17,384 nt of DNA from an uncultured Clostridiaceae bacterium. Its GTDB lineage: Bacteria > Bacillota > Clostridia > Lachnospirales > Lachnospiraceae. Shown one piece after another: positions 7,923 to 14,892 of the stretch. The notes below the pieces were generated by a model that did not search any database, had not been told where the DNA came from, and saw only the letters and a list, made by a program, of their open reading frames with translations. The position numbers were made by a program, and so were the translations under genes. Location of the stretch: NCBI GenBank assembly GCA_947175375.1, contig CAMWMT010000010.1, forward strand, positions 1 through 17,384, written 5' to 3'. How positions within the stretch are numbered: position 1 is the stretch's first letter; each line of letters starts with the position of its first letter.

Positions 7923-7924
7923 CT

Positions 7925-7938
7925 AATGAATGTTCATT
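7925..7938. promoter_or_regulatory. Dyad AATGAA-TG-TTCATT, possible operator
   Basis: A perfect 6-bp inverted repeat with a 2-bp centre lies 16 bp upstream of the putative pyridoxamine kinase promoter. Its size and shape fit a dimeric repressor site. No cognate regulator can be named. Confidence 0.3.
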
Positions 7939-7953
7939 GTCATTACTGCAAGA

Positions 7954-7982
7954 TTGATTTCTGCCGTGCCAAATGATACTAT
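7954..7982 (+). promoter_or_regulatory. Possible promoter of the pyridoxamine kinase operon
   Basis: TTGATT (7954-7959), a 17-nt spacer and TACTAT (7977-7982) match sigma-A elements at 4/6 each. They lie about 50 nt upstream of the kinase start and downstream of the dsdA hairpin. Confidence 0.4.
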
Positions 7983-8033
7983 GAGACAGAAAACCATCTA
8001 TAGGATGGGAGTGTATTTGAAAGGAAAGAAAAC

Positions 8034-8855
8034 ATGGACAAACAAGTGTTGCTGGTCAATGATCTGGCCGGATATGGAAAAGTGGCTTTGTCTGCAATGA
8101 TACCTGTGCTGTCACATATGGGACATCACATTTATAATCTGCCTACTGCACTGGTGTCGAACACTCTTGATTATGGAAAATTTGATATTCTGGAAACGAC
8201 GGATTATATGAGAAATACGATTCGGGTGTGGAAAGAGCTTGGATTTTATTTTGACGCAGTGTCAACAGGATTTATTGTTTCTGATGTACAGGCGAAAATG
8301 ATTGCTGAGTTTTGCCGGGAACAGAGAGAAAATAAGGCAGTTATTTTTGTGGATCCCATCATGGGAGATGATGGAAAGCTCTACAATGGTATCACAGAAC
8401 AGACGATTGTGCATATGAGAGAGCTGGTTGGAGTGTCTGATTATATTGTCCCCAATTATACAGAAGCAACCTATCTGGTAGATATGGCTTATCAGCCGGA
8501 GGGAATGACAGTAAAAGATGTTGAAGAACTGCTCCAAAGGATACGGGAGATAGGTGCGAGGTCGATCATTATCACCAGCGCCCGTGTGGAAGGTCAGGAT
8601 GTTGTGATCGTGTATGATTATGAATCTAAAGAGATGCATCTGCTTCCGTTTACACATATCCCTGTAAGATTTCCAGGAACCGGGGATATTTTTTCCGCTG
8701 TTTTTATGGGGGAAGTACTGGAAGGCCATACACTTACATGCAGTGTCCAGAAAGCCATGGACGCGGTAAAAACCCTGATCGATAAAAATAAAGATAATGA
8801 AGACAAATTCAAGGGAATTCCTATCGAGACTTGTCTGGAGGTGCTGGATCAATGA
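8034..8855 (+). CDS. Pyridoxamine/pyridoxal kinase (PdxK/PdxY family)
   Basis: A 273-residue ribokinase-fold cytoplasmic enzyme that phosphorylates the 5'-hydroxyl of pyridoxal, pyridoxamine or pyridoxine with ATP (vitamin B6 salvage to PLP). Family features are the N-terminal NDLAGYGKVALSAMIPVLS (9-27), LPTALVSNTLDYG (36-48), VDPIMGDDGKLY (106-117), PNYTEA (140-145) and the anion-hole/catalytic GTGDIFSA (215-222, Asp218 as catalytic base). The start follows AAAGGAAAG. The stop overlaps the next start (ATGA). Its place directly after two PLP enzymes suggests cofactor supply for the amino-acid locus, although the intervening hairpin and its own candidate promoter make it a separate transcription unit. 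Confidence 0.88.
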   Translation: MDKQVLLVNDLAGYGKVALSAMIPVLSHMGHHIYNLPTALVSNTLDYGKFDILETTDYMRNTIRVWKELGFYFDAVSTGFIVSDVQAKMIAEFCREQRENKAVIFVDPIMGDDGKLYNGITEQTIVHMRELVGVSDYIVPNYTEATYLVDMAYQPEGMTVKDVEELLQRIREIGARSIIITSARVEGQDVVIVYDYESKEMHLLPFTHIPVRFPGTGDIFSAVFMGEVLEGHTLTCSVQKAMDAVKTLIDKNKDNEDKFKGIPIETCLEVLDQ

Positions 8856-9133
8856 AACGTCCGAAAATAAAGATTACGCTGATTGAGAGAAAGGGTCCGG
8901 TCAGATGTCATCGTGGCCATGAAGTGGGAGACTGTTTTGATTTTGATACAGAACGCGGAAAACTCTGCCCTATGGCCATGCATGTGGCATTTCCATATGT
9001 TGATATCTTGCGGTATGGTGGAGAGATTCCGGGACATGAAAAAGGCACAGCAAAATTTTCCTGTCCGGATGTGGATACTCTTAATATCTTTAAAATTGAG
9101 CGGCTGGATACGGGATCGGATTCAGAGATATGA
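8852..9133 (+). CDS. Small TIGR04076-like protein, function unknown
   Basis: A 93-residue soluble protein. Its pattern matches the TIGR04076 family as I know it: CHRGHEVGDCFDF (19-31), KLCPMAMHVAFPYV (37-50), LRYGG (53-57) and CPD near the end (71-73). Cysteines 19, 28, 39 and 71 could bind a metal or form a redox centre, but no function is established. The ATG at 8852 is chosen over an upstream TTG (8831) because GGAGGT lies 9 nt before it and it overlaps the kinase stop by ATGA. It also overlaps the next gene by ATGA, so it is translationally coupled on both sides. Confidence 0.8.
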   Translation: MKRPKIKITLIERKGPVRCHRGHEVGDCFDFDTERGKLCPMAMHVAFPYVDILRYGGEIPGHEKGTAKFSCPDVDTLNIFKIERLDTGSDSEI

Positions 9134-9987
9134 AAAGTATACGTTTGTTGGCGCTGGATCTGGATGGAACAACGCTTCGTTCCGACGGTCACCTGTCAGA
9201 ATACAATCGGACAGCGCTTATGGAGGCTTATAAGACGGGAATACATATCATAGTGGCCAGCGGACGGTCACATTCATCACTCCCGGAGGAGATCATTTCT
9301 CTTCCTTGTGTGGAGTATGCTATTACTTCAAATGGCGCAGTCGTATACGATATAAAGAAGAAGGAACGGCTTCAGGTTTACTATTTGAAGGGAACATCGG
9401 TGGAAAGACTTCTTGACATTGCTGAAGAGGCAGGCGTGATGGTAGAAGGATTCCTGGACGGTGTTCCCTATTCTCAATGTGATTATGTAGAGGATCCTGT
9501 ACGCTTTGGCGCTAATCCCGAAGCTGTCGCATATGTGAGACAGACAAGACGCCCGGTAGAGGACATCTATTCTTTTTTGCGCCTTCATAAGGAAGAATTG
9601 GAAAGTCTGGATCTGATCACAGGAATCCGACAAAAAAAGGAAGCGCTTCGGACGCGGATACTAAGAGATGTGAAAGATATTTATCTAACTTCGGCAGTTC
9701 CTATGTTGTTGGAAGTGTCGGATTCTCATGGCGGAAAAGCTTCCGGACTTGAGTTTTTGGCAGGCTGTATGAATATCGCGAGATCAGAGGTTGCAGCTTT
9801 TGGAAATGCGGAGAATGATCTGGATATGATGGCATGGGCAGGGCGGGGGATAGCAGTAGCAAACTCACCAGAAAATGTCCGCATACTGGCGGATGAAGTA
9901 ATTGAATCTAATGATGAGGATGGTGTTGGGCGTTGGATTAGGCGATATCTGCAAAGAGAAGCTTTTACAAAAGATCAGGGGAGGTAG
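9130..9987 (+). CDS. Cof-type HAD-IIB family phosphatase
   Basis: A 285-residue cytoplasmic phosphatase of the haloacid dehalogenase superfamily, Cof/IIB subgroup. Motif I is LDLDGTTL (Asp10 nucleophile, Asp12 acid/base), motif II is ASGRS (43-47, Ser44), motif III Lys203 (GGKASGLEFL) and motif IV GNAENDLDMM (225-234, Asp230). The cap domain occupies about 80-190. Members dephosphorylate sugar phosphates, FMN or PLP. Coupling by ATGA overlap to a small protein and a pyridoxamine kinase makes PLP phosphatase activity, balancing the kinase, an attractive but unproven guess. The last codons and the stop lie within the left arm of a strong hairpin (9978-10013). Confidence 0.88.
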   Translation: MKSIRLLALDLDGTTLRSDGHLSEYNRTALMEAYKTGIHIIVASGRSHSSLPEEIISLPCVEYAITSNGAVVYDIKKKERLQVYYLKGTSVERLLDIAEEAGVMVEGFLDGVPYSQCDYVEDPVRFGANPEAVAYVRQTRRPVEDIYSFLRLHKEELESLDLITGIRQKKEALRTRILRDVKDIYLTSAVPMLLEVSDSHGGKASGLEFLAGCMNIARSEVAAFGNAENDLDMMAWAGRGIAVANSPENVRILADEVIESNDEDGVGRWIRRYLQREAFTKDQGR

Positions 9988-10013
9988 TGACCTATACGAG
10001 TTACTGCCTCCCC
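9978..10013 (+). terminator. Strong hairpin overlapping the HAD gene stop codon
   Basis: The arms 9978-9991 and 10000-10013 form a 14-bp RNA stem with two G-U pairs (GGGGAGG against CCTCCCC at the base) and an 8-nt loop. The stop codon (9985-9987) is in the left arm. A clean T-tract is missing, so it may protect the 3' end or terminate with a factor rather than act as a classical intrinsic terminator. Confidence 0.55.
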
Positions 10014-10079
10014 TATTCAGTACCGTCTATTATCTGATAGCTCCTTTTGGTCTTTTTGAGTGATAAATATAAAATAATA

Positions 10080-10094
10080 TTGACATCGTGTCAA
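10080..10094. promoter_or_regulatory. Operator 1 (TTGACA-TCG-TGTCAA), TetR-type dyad
   Basis: A perfect 6-bp inverted repeat around a 3-bp centre covers the whole -35 hexamer. It resembles the operators of TetR-family repressors (TGACAnnnTGTCA type). The TetR gene at 12847 in the same unit is the obvious candidate. Binding here would block RNA polymerase. Confidence 0.6.
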
Positions 10095-10108
10095 AATACA
10101 TTTATAAT
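10080..10108 (+). promoter_or_regulatory. Perfect-consensus sigma-A promoter
   Basis: TTGACA (10080-10085), exactly 17 nt of spacer, and TATAAT (10103-10108) match the consensus at all 12 positions. Start of transcription is expected near 10115, about 100 nt before the histidine phosphatase gene. A promoter this strong would normally need repression, and the dyads on it provide that. Confidence 0.85.
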
Positions 10109-10115
10109 ATCAGTA

Positions 10116-10130
10116 CTGACACGGAGTCAG
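10116..10130. promoter_or_regulatory. Operator 2 (CTGAC-ACGGA-GTCAG), TetR-type dyad
   Basis: This second dyad aligns with operator 1 (shared pattern yTGACAysGwGTCAr) and is centred 36 bp downstream, at the expected start of transcription. Two related sites bracketing one promoter support a single dimeric repressor. Confidence 0.55.
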
Positions 10131-10215
10131 AATAAAAACAGGAAGATTATACAGATGCAGGCAAAAGCACTGAGAACAAAAACTGTTTTATGTAGGAGTA
10201 TAGAAGGGAGGCTAT

Positions 10216-10794
10216 ATGAAAAAAATGTTATACCTTGTCCGGCATGGGCAGACGATGTTTAACCGGCAGAAGCGGATACAGGGATGGTGCGACTCCCCCC
10301 TGACAGACATGGGGAAACGTCAGGCAGAAGCGGTCAAAGATTATTTTGAAAAGCATGCCATAAGCTTTGACCATGCATATTGCTCTACAAGCGAGCGATG
10401 TAGCGATACACTGGAGCGCATTACGAATATGCCGTATACCCGGTTAAAAGGATTAAAAGAGATGTTCTATGGAGAGCTGGAAGCCGAAAGCGAACGTTTG
10501 GCCAGTAAGGATGCAGTAGAATGTGAGACTTATTATCTCCGTTTTGGTGGGGAATCTTCCAATGCAGTGAGAGACCGCATGATTACGACTTTAAGCCGGA
10601 TCATGGAGGAAAAGGATCATGACAGTGTACTTGCAGTCAGTCATGGCGGAGCCAGTTTTAACTTTTTACGGGGGATTGGGACGGATATGAGCCAGTTTGC
10701 CAACGGTCTGACGAATGGTTGTATTTTCGTGCTGGAATATGAAGAAGGTGTATTTACGCTGACAGATTATATACCGAATCCGGTAGTTGACTAA
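10216..10794 (+). CDS. Histidine phosphatase (phosphoglycerate mutase-like) family protein
   Basis: A 192-residue cytoplasmic enzyme of the histidine phosphatase superfamily. The catalytic LVRHGQT motif (7-13) provides Arg9 and the phosphohistidine His10. Arg61 (STSERCSDTLE), Glu82 (KEMFYGELE) and His143 (VSHGG) complete the phosphate pocket. The length fits a cofactor-independent broad-specificity phosphatase or alpha-ribazole phosphatase-like member rather than the about 230-250-residue glycolytic dPGM. GGGAGG lies 4 nt before the ATG. It is the first gene behind the strong TetR-controlled promoter; its role beside redox and permease genes is not clear. Confidence 0.87.
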   Translation: MKKMLYLVRHGQTMFNRQKRIQGWCDSPLTDMGKRQAEAVKDYFEKHAISFDHAYCSTSERCSDTLERITNMPYTRLKGLKEMFYGELEAESERLASKDAVECETYYLRFGGESSNAVRDRMITTLSRIMEEKDHDSVLAVSHGGASFNFLRGIGTDMSQFANGLTNGCIFVLEYEEGVFTLTDYIPNPVVD

Positions 10795-10820
10795 AAATTT
10801 ATAGGAATCATAGGAGGTAA

Positions 10821-11903
10821 ATGATGCAGTACACAAAATCAGGCCTTGCTTTGCTTATAACATTCGCGATAACTGCACTGCTGCTTTCCGGGTGTTCCCA
10901 GACAAACAGCAGGGAGAGCGATCATGGCGAAACAGTGGAAAGTGATGTGCAGCAAACGGAAACTTTGGATGACACAGAAGCAATTGTAACAGATAGCAGT
11001 CAGGAACAGATTGATTCAACTCCAGAGAAACCTGTTGATTCGGATGCGCCTGTAGTCTATATGACTACGGAAATAAGCCCGGAGAAGCTGACAGAGATCT
11101 ATGAGGCGCTTGGAGCTTCTCCTGAAGGGAAGATTGCAGTGAAGCTGTCTACCGGTGAGCCGGGAAGCAATTATCTTCGTACTGACCTGATCGGAGGACT
11201 TGTAACTTCTTTTGATGATCCGACCATTGTAGAATGTAATACTGCCTATGGAGGTTCCCGTTCCAATACGGCGATGCACTATCAGCTCGCAGAGGATCAT
11301 GGATATACGGACATTGCAGATGTGGATATTATGGATGAAAATGGTTCCATGACACTTCCGGTGACAGGGGGCAGCAATCTGACTGAAAACTATGTGGGCG
11401 CGAATTTTGCCAACTATGATTACTTTGTCATTCTCTCCCACTTCAAAGGGCACGCGATGGCAGGTTTTGGCGGAGCGATCAAAAATATTTCCATTGGCAT
11501 TGCTTCTGCAGAAGGAAAAGCCCATATCCATAGCGGCGGGACGGGAGGCAGTATGTGGAGTGGCGATCAGGATGCGTTTCTGGAGTCCATGGCAGAAGCC
11601 GGAAAATCCGTAGTCGATGCACTGGACGGGAACATTCTTTATATCAATGTAATGAACCGCCTGTCTGTAGACTGTGATTGTGACGGGAATCCTGCAGAAC
11701 CCGATATGCACGACATCGGGATACTGGCGTCCTATGATCCGGTGGCGCTCGATCAGGCGTGTATTGATCTGGTATACAGCGCTGCAGACGGAGAGTCGCT
11801 AATCAAGCGGATTGAATCGCGAAATGGACTGCATACATTGGAACATGCGGAGAGTATTGGCCTTGGAAGCCGCGCTTATCGGTTGGAGAGTATCGATGAT
11901 TAA
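10821..11903 (+). CDS. DUF362-domain lipoprotein
   Basis: A 360-residue predicted lipoprotein. Residues 1-24 form a signal peptide with lipobox LLSGC (lipidated Cys25), followed by an acidic Ser/Thr/Glu-rich tether to about residue 65. The rest is a DUF362 domain, recognisable from HFKGHAMAGFGGAIKNISIG, GKAHIHSGG and CDCDGNPAEPDMHDIG, and from the later YDPVALDQACIDL. DUF362 proteins are often fused to ferredoxin domains and are associated with Fe-S or redox functions; no ferredoxin domain is present here. AGGAGGT (10812-10818) precedes tandem ATGs at 10821 and 10824; the second gives better spacing. The stop overlaps the permease start by 8 nt. Location on the outer face of the membrane is predicted. 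Confidence 0.85.
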   Translation: MMQYTKSGLALLITFAITALLLSGCSQTNSRESDHGETVESDVQQTETLDDTEAIVTDSSQEQIDSTPEKPVDSDAPVVYMTTEISPEKLTEIYEALGASPEGKIAVKLSTGEPGSNYLRTDLIGGLVTSFDDPTIVECNTAYGGSRSNTAMHYQLAEDHGYTDIADVDIMDENGSMTLPVTGGSNLTENYVGANFANYDYFVILSHFKGHAMAGFGGAIKNISIGIASAEGKAHIHSGGTGGSMWSGDQDAFLESMAEAGKSVVDALDGNILYINVMNRLSVDCDCDGNPAEPDMHDIGILASYDPVALDQACIDLVYSAADGESLIKRIESRNGLHTLEHAESIGLGSRAYRLESIDD

Positions 11904-12798
11904 TATACTGCGCCGGGAGGTCATCTACTTCTGGTATTATTTCAGTATACAACTGGAACAGATCTTTGGGTACTGGGTGCTGGGAATGCTGATTGGCTCT
12001 TTTGTCTCTGTATTTATCAAAGACCATATCCATAACCTGTTCCGTTCCCTGGGGTCAAAAAAATCAGGTGCATTTGGCACCATCATTGCCAGTGCTCTTG
12101 GGATTGCATCGCCTCTTTGTATGTATGGTACGATTCCGATTGCGGCGTCTTTTTCCAAAAGTGGTATGGCCGATGATTGGCTGGCGTCTTTTATGATGTC
12201 GTCTATTTTACTTAATCCACAGCTTATCATTTACAGCGCGGCACTTGGCCGAACCGCTTTGATCGTGCGGATTGCGACCTGCTTTCTTGGAGGGATTGCA
12301 GCAGGGGTGCTGATACGTATTTTTTACAGGGGAAGGTCATTTTTAAACTTCGACGGTTTTGAGGAGCCGAAAAGCCGTGATACAGATCCGAATCTTTTCC
12401 TCCGCTTTCTGAAAAACCTGCTAAGAAACGTAAAAGCGACAGCCCTTTATTTTCTGCTTGGCATTGTGCTTTCGGCGCTCTTCCAGAGATATGTACCGAA
12501 AGAGGCAATGACAGCGCTGTTCGGAGGAAACGAGGCATTTGGTGTTTTTATGGCTGCTACCATGGGAGTGCCTCTCTATATGTGCGGCGGTGGTACAATA
12601 CCGCTTTTGCAGACATGGCTTTATGACGGTATGAGCATGGGCAGCGTCGTTTCCTTTATGCTCACTGGCCCGGCCACCAAGATCACGAATCTCGGTGCTC
12701 TGAAAATTGTACTGGGGATAAAAAGATTTCTGCTGTACCTGCTCTTTGTGATGTTATTCTCTTTTGTTGCGGGAATCATTGTGAACATTATTGTGTAG
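11896..12798 (+). CDS. ArsP-type permease (PF03773 family)
   Basis: A 300-residue membrane protein of the predicted-permease family that includes ArsP. Two inverted-repeat-like halves each carry a signature: ASPLCMYGTIPIAASFSKSG (71-90) and GVPLYMCGGGTIPLL (224-238), with cysteines 75 and 230 next to the GTIP motifs. About eight hydrophobic segments are visible, with a charged loop at 145-180. ArsP members export trivalent organoarsenicals, while many homologues have unknown substrates, so arsenic is not assumed. The ATG at 11896 overlaps the DUF362 stop (ATGATTAA) and follows GGAG; an in-frame ATG at 11812 lies inside the previous gene and is rejected. The TetR gene follows 48 nt downstream with no terminator. 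Confidence 0.85.
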   Translation: MINILRREVIYFWYYFSIQLEQIFGYWVLGMLIGSFVSVFIKDHIHNLFRSLGSKKSGAFGTIIASALGIASPLCMYGTIPIAASFSKSGMADDWLASFMMSSILLNPQLIIYSAALGRTALIVRIATCFLGGIAAGVLIRIFYRGRSFLNFDGFEEPKSRDTDPNLFLRFLKNLLRNVKATALYFLLGIVLSALFQRYVPKEAMTALFGGNEAFGVFMAATMGVPLYMCGGGTIPLLQTWLYDGMSMGSVVSFMLTGPATKITNLGALKIVLGIKRFLLYLLFVMLFSFVAGIIVNIIV

Positions 12799-12846
12799 CC
12801 GGATCATAAGCAGAACTAGAAATTCAAAACAAAAGGAGAAAACCAT

Positions 12847-13470
12847 ATGCCAAAGGGATCACCAGAATTAACAAATGCCCGGAAAGAGGAGATCATAAAC
12901 GCCTGCGAAGAACTTTATAAGACTATGAGTTTCAAAGAGATCACGATTAAGGAAATCGGAGAAACCACCAGCTTTACCCGGACTTCCATTTACAACTATT
13001 TTCAGACAAAAGAGGAGATATTCCTGGCGCTTCTGCAGCGGGAATATGAGCTTTGGGTGGCTGACCTAAACGGGATCATGGAGAAAAATGCCGCGCTTTC
13101 CAAAGACGGGTTTGCCGACAAACTGGCTCGGTCTCTGGAAAAACGGAAGCAGCTTTTAAAGATTATGTCCATGAATCATTATGATATGGAGAGCAGCAGC
13201 CGTCCGGAACGCCTGGCCGAGTTCAAGGTGGCCTACGGGGAATCGCTGAACACAGTGATGCGCTGTCTGGAGCAGTATTTCCCTGATATGCCGGTTTCCG
13301 ATAAACAGCAGTTTCTATACACCTTTTTCCCGTTTATGTTCGGTATTTATCCTTATACTGTTGTCAATGAGAAGCAGCGGACGGCTATGGAGGAAGCAGG
13401 CGTGAACTATGTGTTTATGACAATTTACGAGATTACTTATAACTGTGCAAAGTGTTTATTAAAAGACTGA
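12847..13470 (+). CDS. TetR/AcrR-family transcription regulator
   Basis: A 207-residue DNA-binding repressor. Residues about 12-60 form the TetR helix-turn-helix (ITIKEIGETTSFTRTSIYNYF at 32-52, then TKEEIFLALL). The rest is an all-helical ligand/dimerisation domain. AAAAGGAG precedes the ATG. It sits in the middle of the unit headed by the consensus promoter at 10080, whose two dyads have the form expected for a TetR dimer, so autorepression is likely. The ligand is unknown. Candidates are toxic or redox-active compounds that the permease, CMD-cupin protein and flavodoxins might deal with. Confidence 0.9.
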   Translation: MPKGSPELTNARKEEIINACEELYKTMSFKEITIKEIGETTSFTRTSIYNYFQTKEEIFLALLQREYELWVADLNGIMEKNAALSKDGFADKLARSLEKRKQLLKIMSMNHYDMESSSRPERLAEFKVAYGESLNTVMRCLEQYFPDMPVSDKQQFLYTFFPFMFGIYPYTVVNEKQRTAMEEAGVNYVFMTIYEITYNCAKCLLKD

Positions 13471-13501
13471 AAAGTCGGTTAGAAAGAAGGAGGATTTTAT
13501 C

Positions 13502-14257
13502 ATGGAAAAAATCGTACAAACTGCAGGAAGAAACGCGCTGGGAGAGTTTGCTCCTGATTTCGCACATTACAATGACGATGTGCTGTTTGGAGAAAACTGG
13601 AACAATCATGACATCGACCACAAGACCCGTTGCATCATTACCGTGGTGGCGTTGATGTCATCCGGCGTAACGGATTCATCACTGAAATACCATCTGGAAA
13701 ACGCCAAAAAAGCGGGCGTGACAAAGAAGGAGATTGCCGCGGTCATCACCCATGTGGCTTTTTATGCAGGCTGGCCGAAAGGATGGGCTGTGTTCAATAT
13801 GGCTAAAGAAGTGTGGGCAGAGGATGTTCCGGCAGACAGCGCGAAAGCTGCCCACGCTGCTGAGATGGTATTTCCAATCGGTGCACCCAACGATGGGTTT
13901 GCGCAGTATTTCAGTGGGCAGAGTTACCTTGCTCCGGTTTCCAATGATCAGGTGGTCATGTTCAACGTAACTTTTGAGCCGGGCTGCCGCAACAACTGGC
14001 ACATTCATCATGCTGATAAGGGCGGCGGGCAGATCCTTGTCTGCGTTGCCGGGCGCGGCTGGTATCAGGAGTGGGGCAAAGACGCTATTCCAATGAAACC
14101 GGGTGACTGTATCAATATTCCTGCTGGAGTAAAGCATTGGCATGGTGCGGCAGCGGACAGCTGGTTTTCTCATCTTGCTGTTGAGGTTCCGGGGGAAAAC
14201 AGCTCAAATGAGTGGCTGGAACCGGTGGATAACGAAGAATATAGTAAATTAAAGTGA
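13502..14257 (+). CDS. Carboxymuconolactone decarboxylase-cupin fusion protein
   Basis: A 251-residue cytoplasmic two-domain protein. Residues about 10-105 form a carboxymuconolactone decarboxylase (CMD/AhpD-like) domain, with HVAFYAGWPKGWAVFNM at 84-100. It lacks the CxxC pair of peroxidase-type AhpD. Residues about 148-228 form a cupin, with metal-ligand candidates His167 and His169 (NNWHIHH), then PGDCINIPAGVKHWHGA (200-216) with His212 and His214. The start follows AAGGAGG. Such proteins often accompany TetR regulators, flavodoxins and reductases in gut Firmicutes; the reaction is not known. The next gene starts 10 nt after its stop. Confidence 0.88.
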   Translation: MEKIVQTAGRNALGEFAPDFAHYNDDVLFGENWNNHDIDHKTRCIITVVALMSSGVTDSSLKYHLENAKKAGVTKKEIAAVITHVAFYAGWPKGWAVFNMAKEVWAEDVPADSAKAAHAAEMVFPIGAPNDGFAQYFSGQSYLAPVSNDQVVMFNVTFEPGCRNNWHIHHADKGGGQILVCVAGRGWYQEWGKDAIPMKPGDCINIPAGVKHWHGAAADSWFSHLAVEVPGENSSNEWLEPVDNEEYSKLK

Positions 14258-14267
14258 GGAAACGAAA

Positions 14268-14792
14268 ATGAAAAAATTATTGATACTGGCATTAACCTTG
14301 TGTATGGCACTTTCGCTGGAAGCATGTGGTGCAGAGTCGGACGGTAATGCCGCCGACAATCAGGAAACGACTGCACCATCACAATCTGAAAATGAAAGCA
14401 AAACAGAAGAAGACAGTCAAACAGATGCACTTCCATCAGACACAGAAACTTCGGAAACGGGTGCATCAAATGAAGAAGCAAGTGATGCACCAGAAGAAAA
14501 TAACAGTAAGGTCTTGGTAGCATACTTCTCCTGTACTGGCAATACGGAAGGCATTGCTGAAAAGGTTGCAGAAGCGCTTGGCGCAGACACCTATGAGATC
14601 GTGCCGGAGCAGCCCTATACGGAGGAAGACCTGAATTACAGCGATTCTTCCAGCCGGAGTACAAAAGAACAGAATGATGATTCCTGCCGTCCTGCCATTT
14701 CCGGTTCCGTGCAAAATATGGACGACTACGATACGGTGTTCATTGGTTACCCTAATATGGAGCAAGGTTTTAATTGTGTATTGTGTGCATAA
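14268..14792 (+). pseudogene. Truncated lipoprotein flavodoxin (C-terminal half lost)
   Basis: The reading frame gives 174 residues: a signal peptide with a lipobox ending at Cys20 (LEAC), an acidic Ser/Thr/Glu linker (21-80), and a flavodoxin domain from residue 81. That domain has KVLVAYFSCTGNT (81-93, FMN phosphate loop) and PYTEEDLNYSDSSSR. It runs normally to IGYP (159-162), then breaks into 12 unrelated residues and a stop. In the intact neighbour the same point continues as YPLWWG and about 75 more residues, including the second half of the FMN site. The break occurs at 14753/14754. Shifting the frame by one base restores Ile-Trp and then SKVLIVY, which looks like another flavodoxin start, so a recombination scar is possible. 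FMN binding by the product is unlikely. Confidence 0.75.
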
Positions 14793-14892
14793 CGTTTAAT
14801 AATAGAGAAAAATAAGAACTGTATACACAAAAAGAAAGAGAATTGTGTATGGTGTTGAGATAAATAGACAGGGAGAATGGAGCATTTATTAT

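Noticed and set aside
10047..10262. 71-codon frame upstream of the histidine phosphatase
   Set aside because: It covers the consensus promoter and both operators, lacks a ribosome site and overlaps the phosphatase start in another frame.
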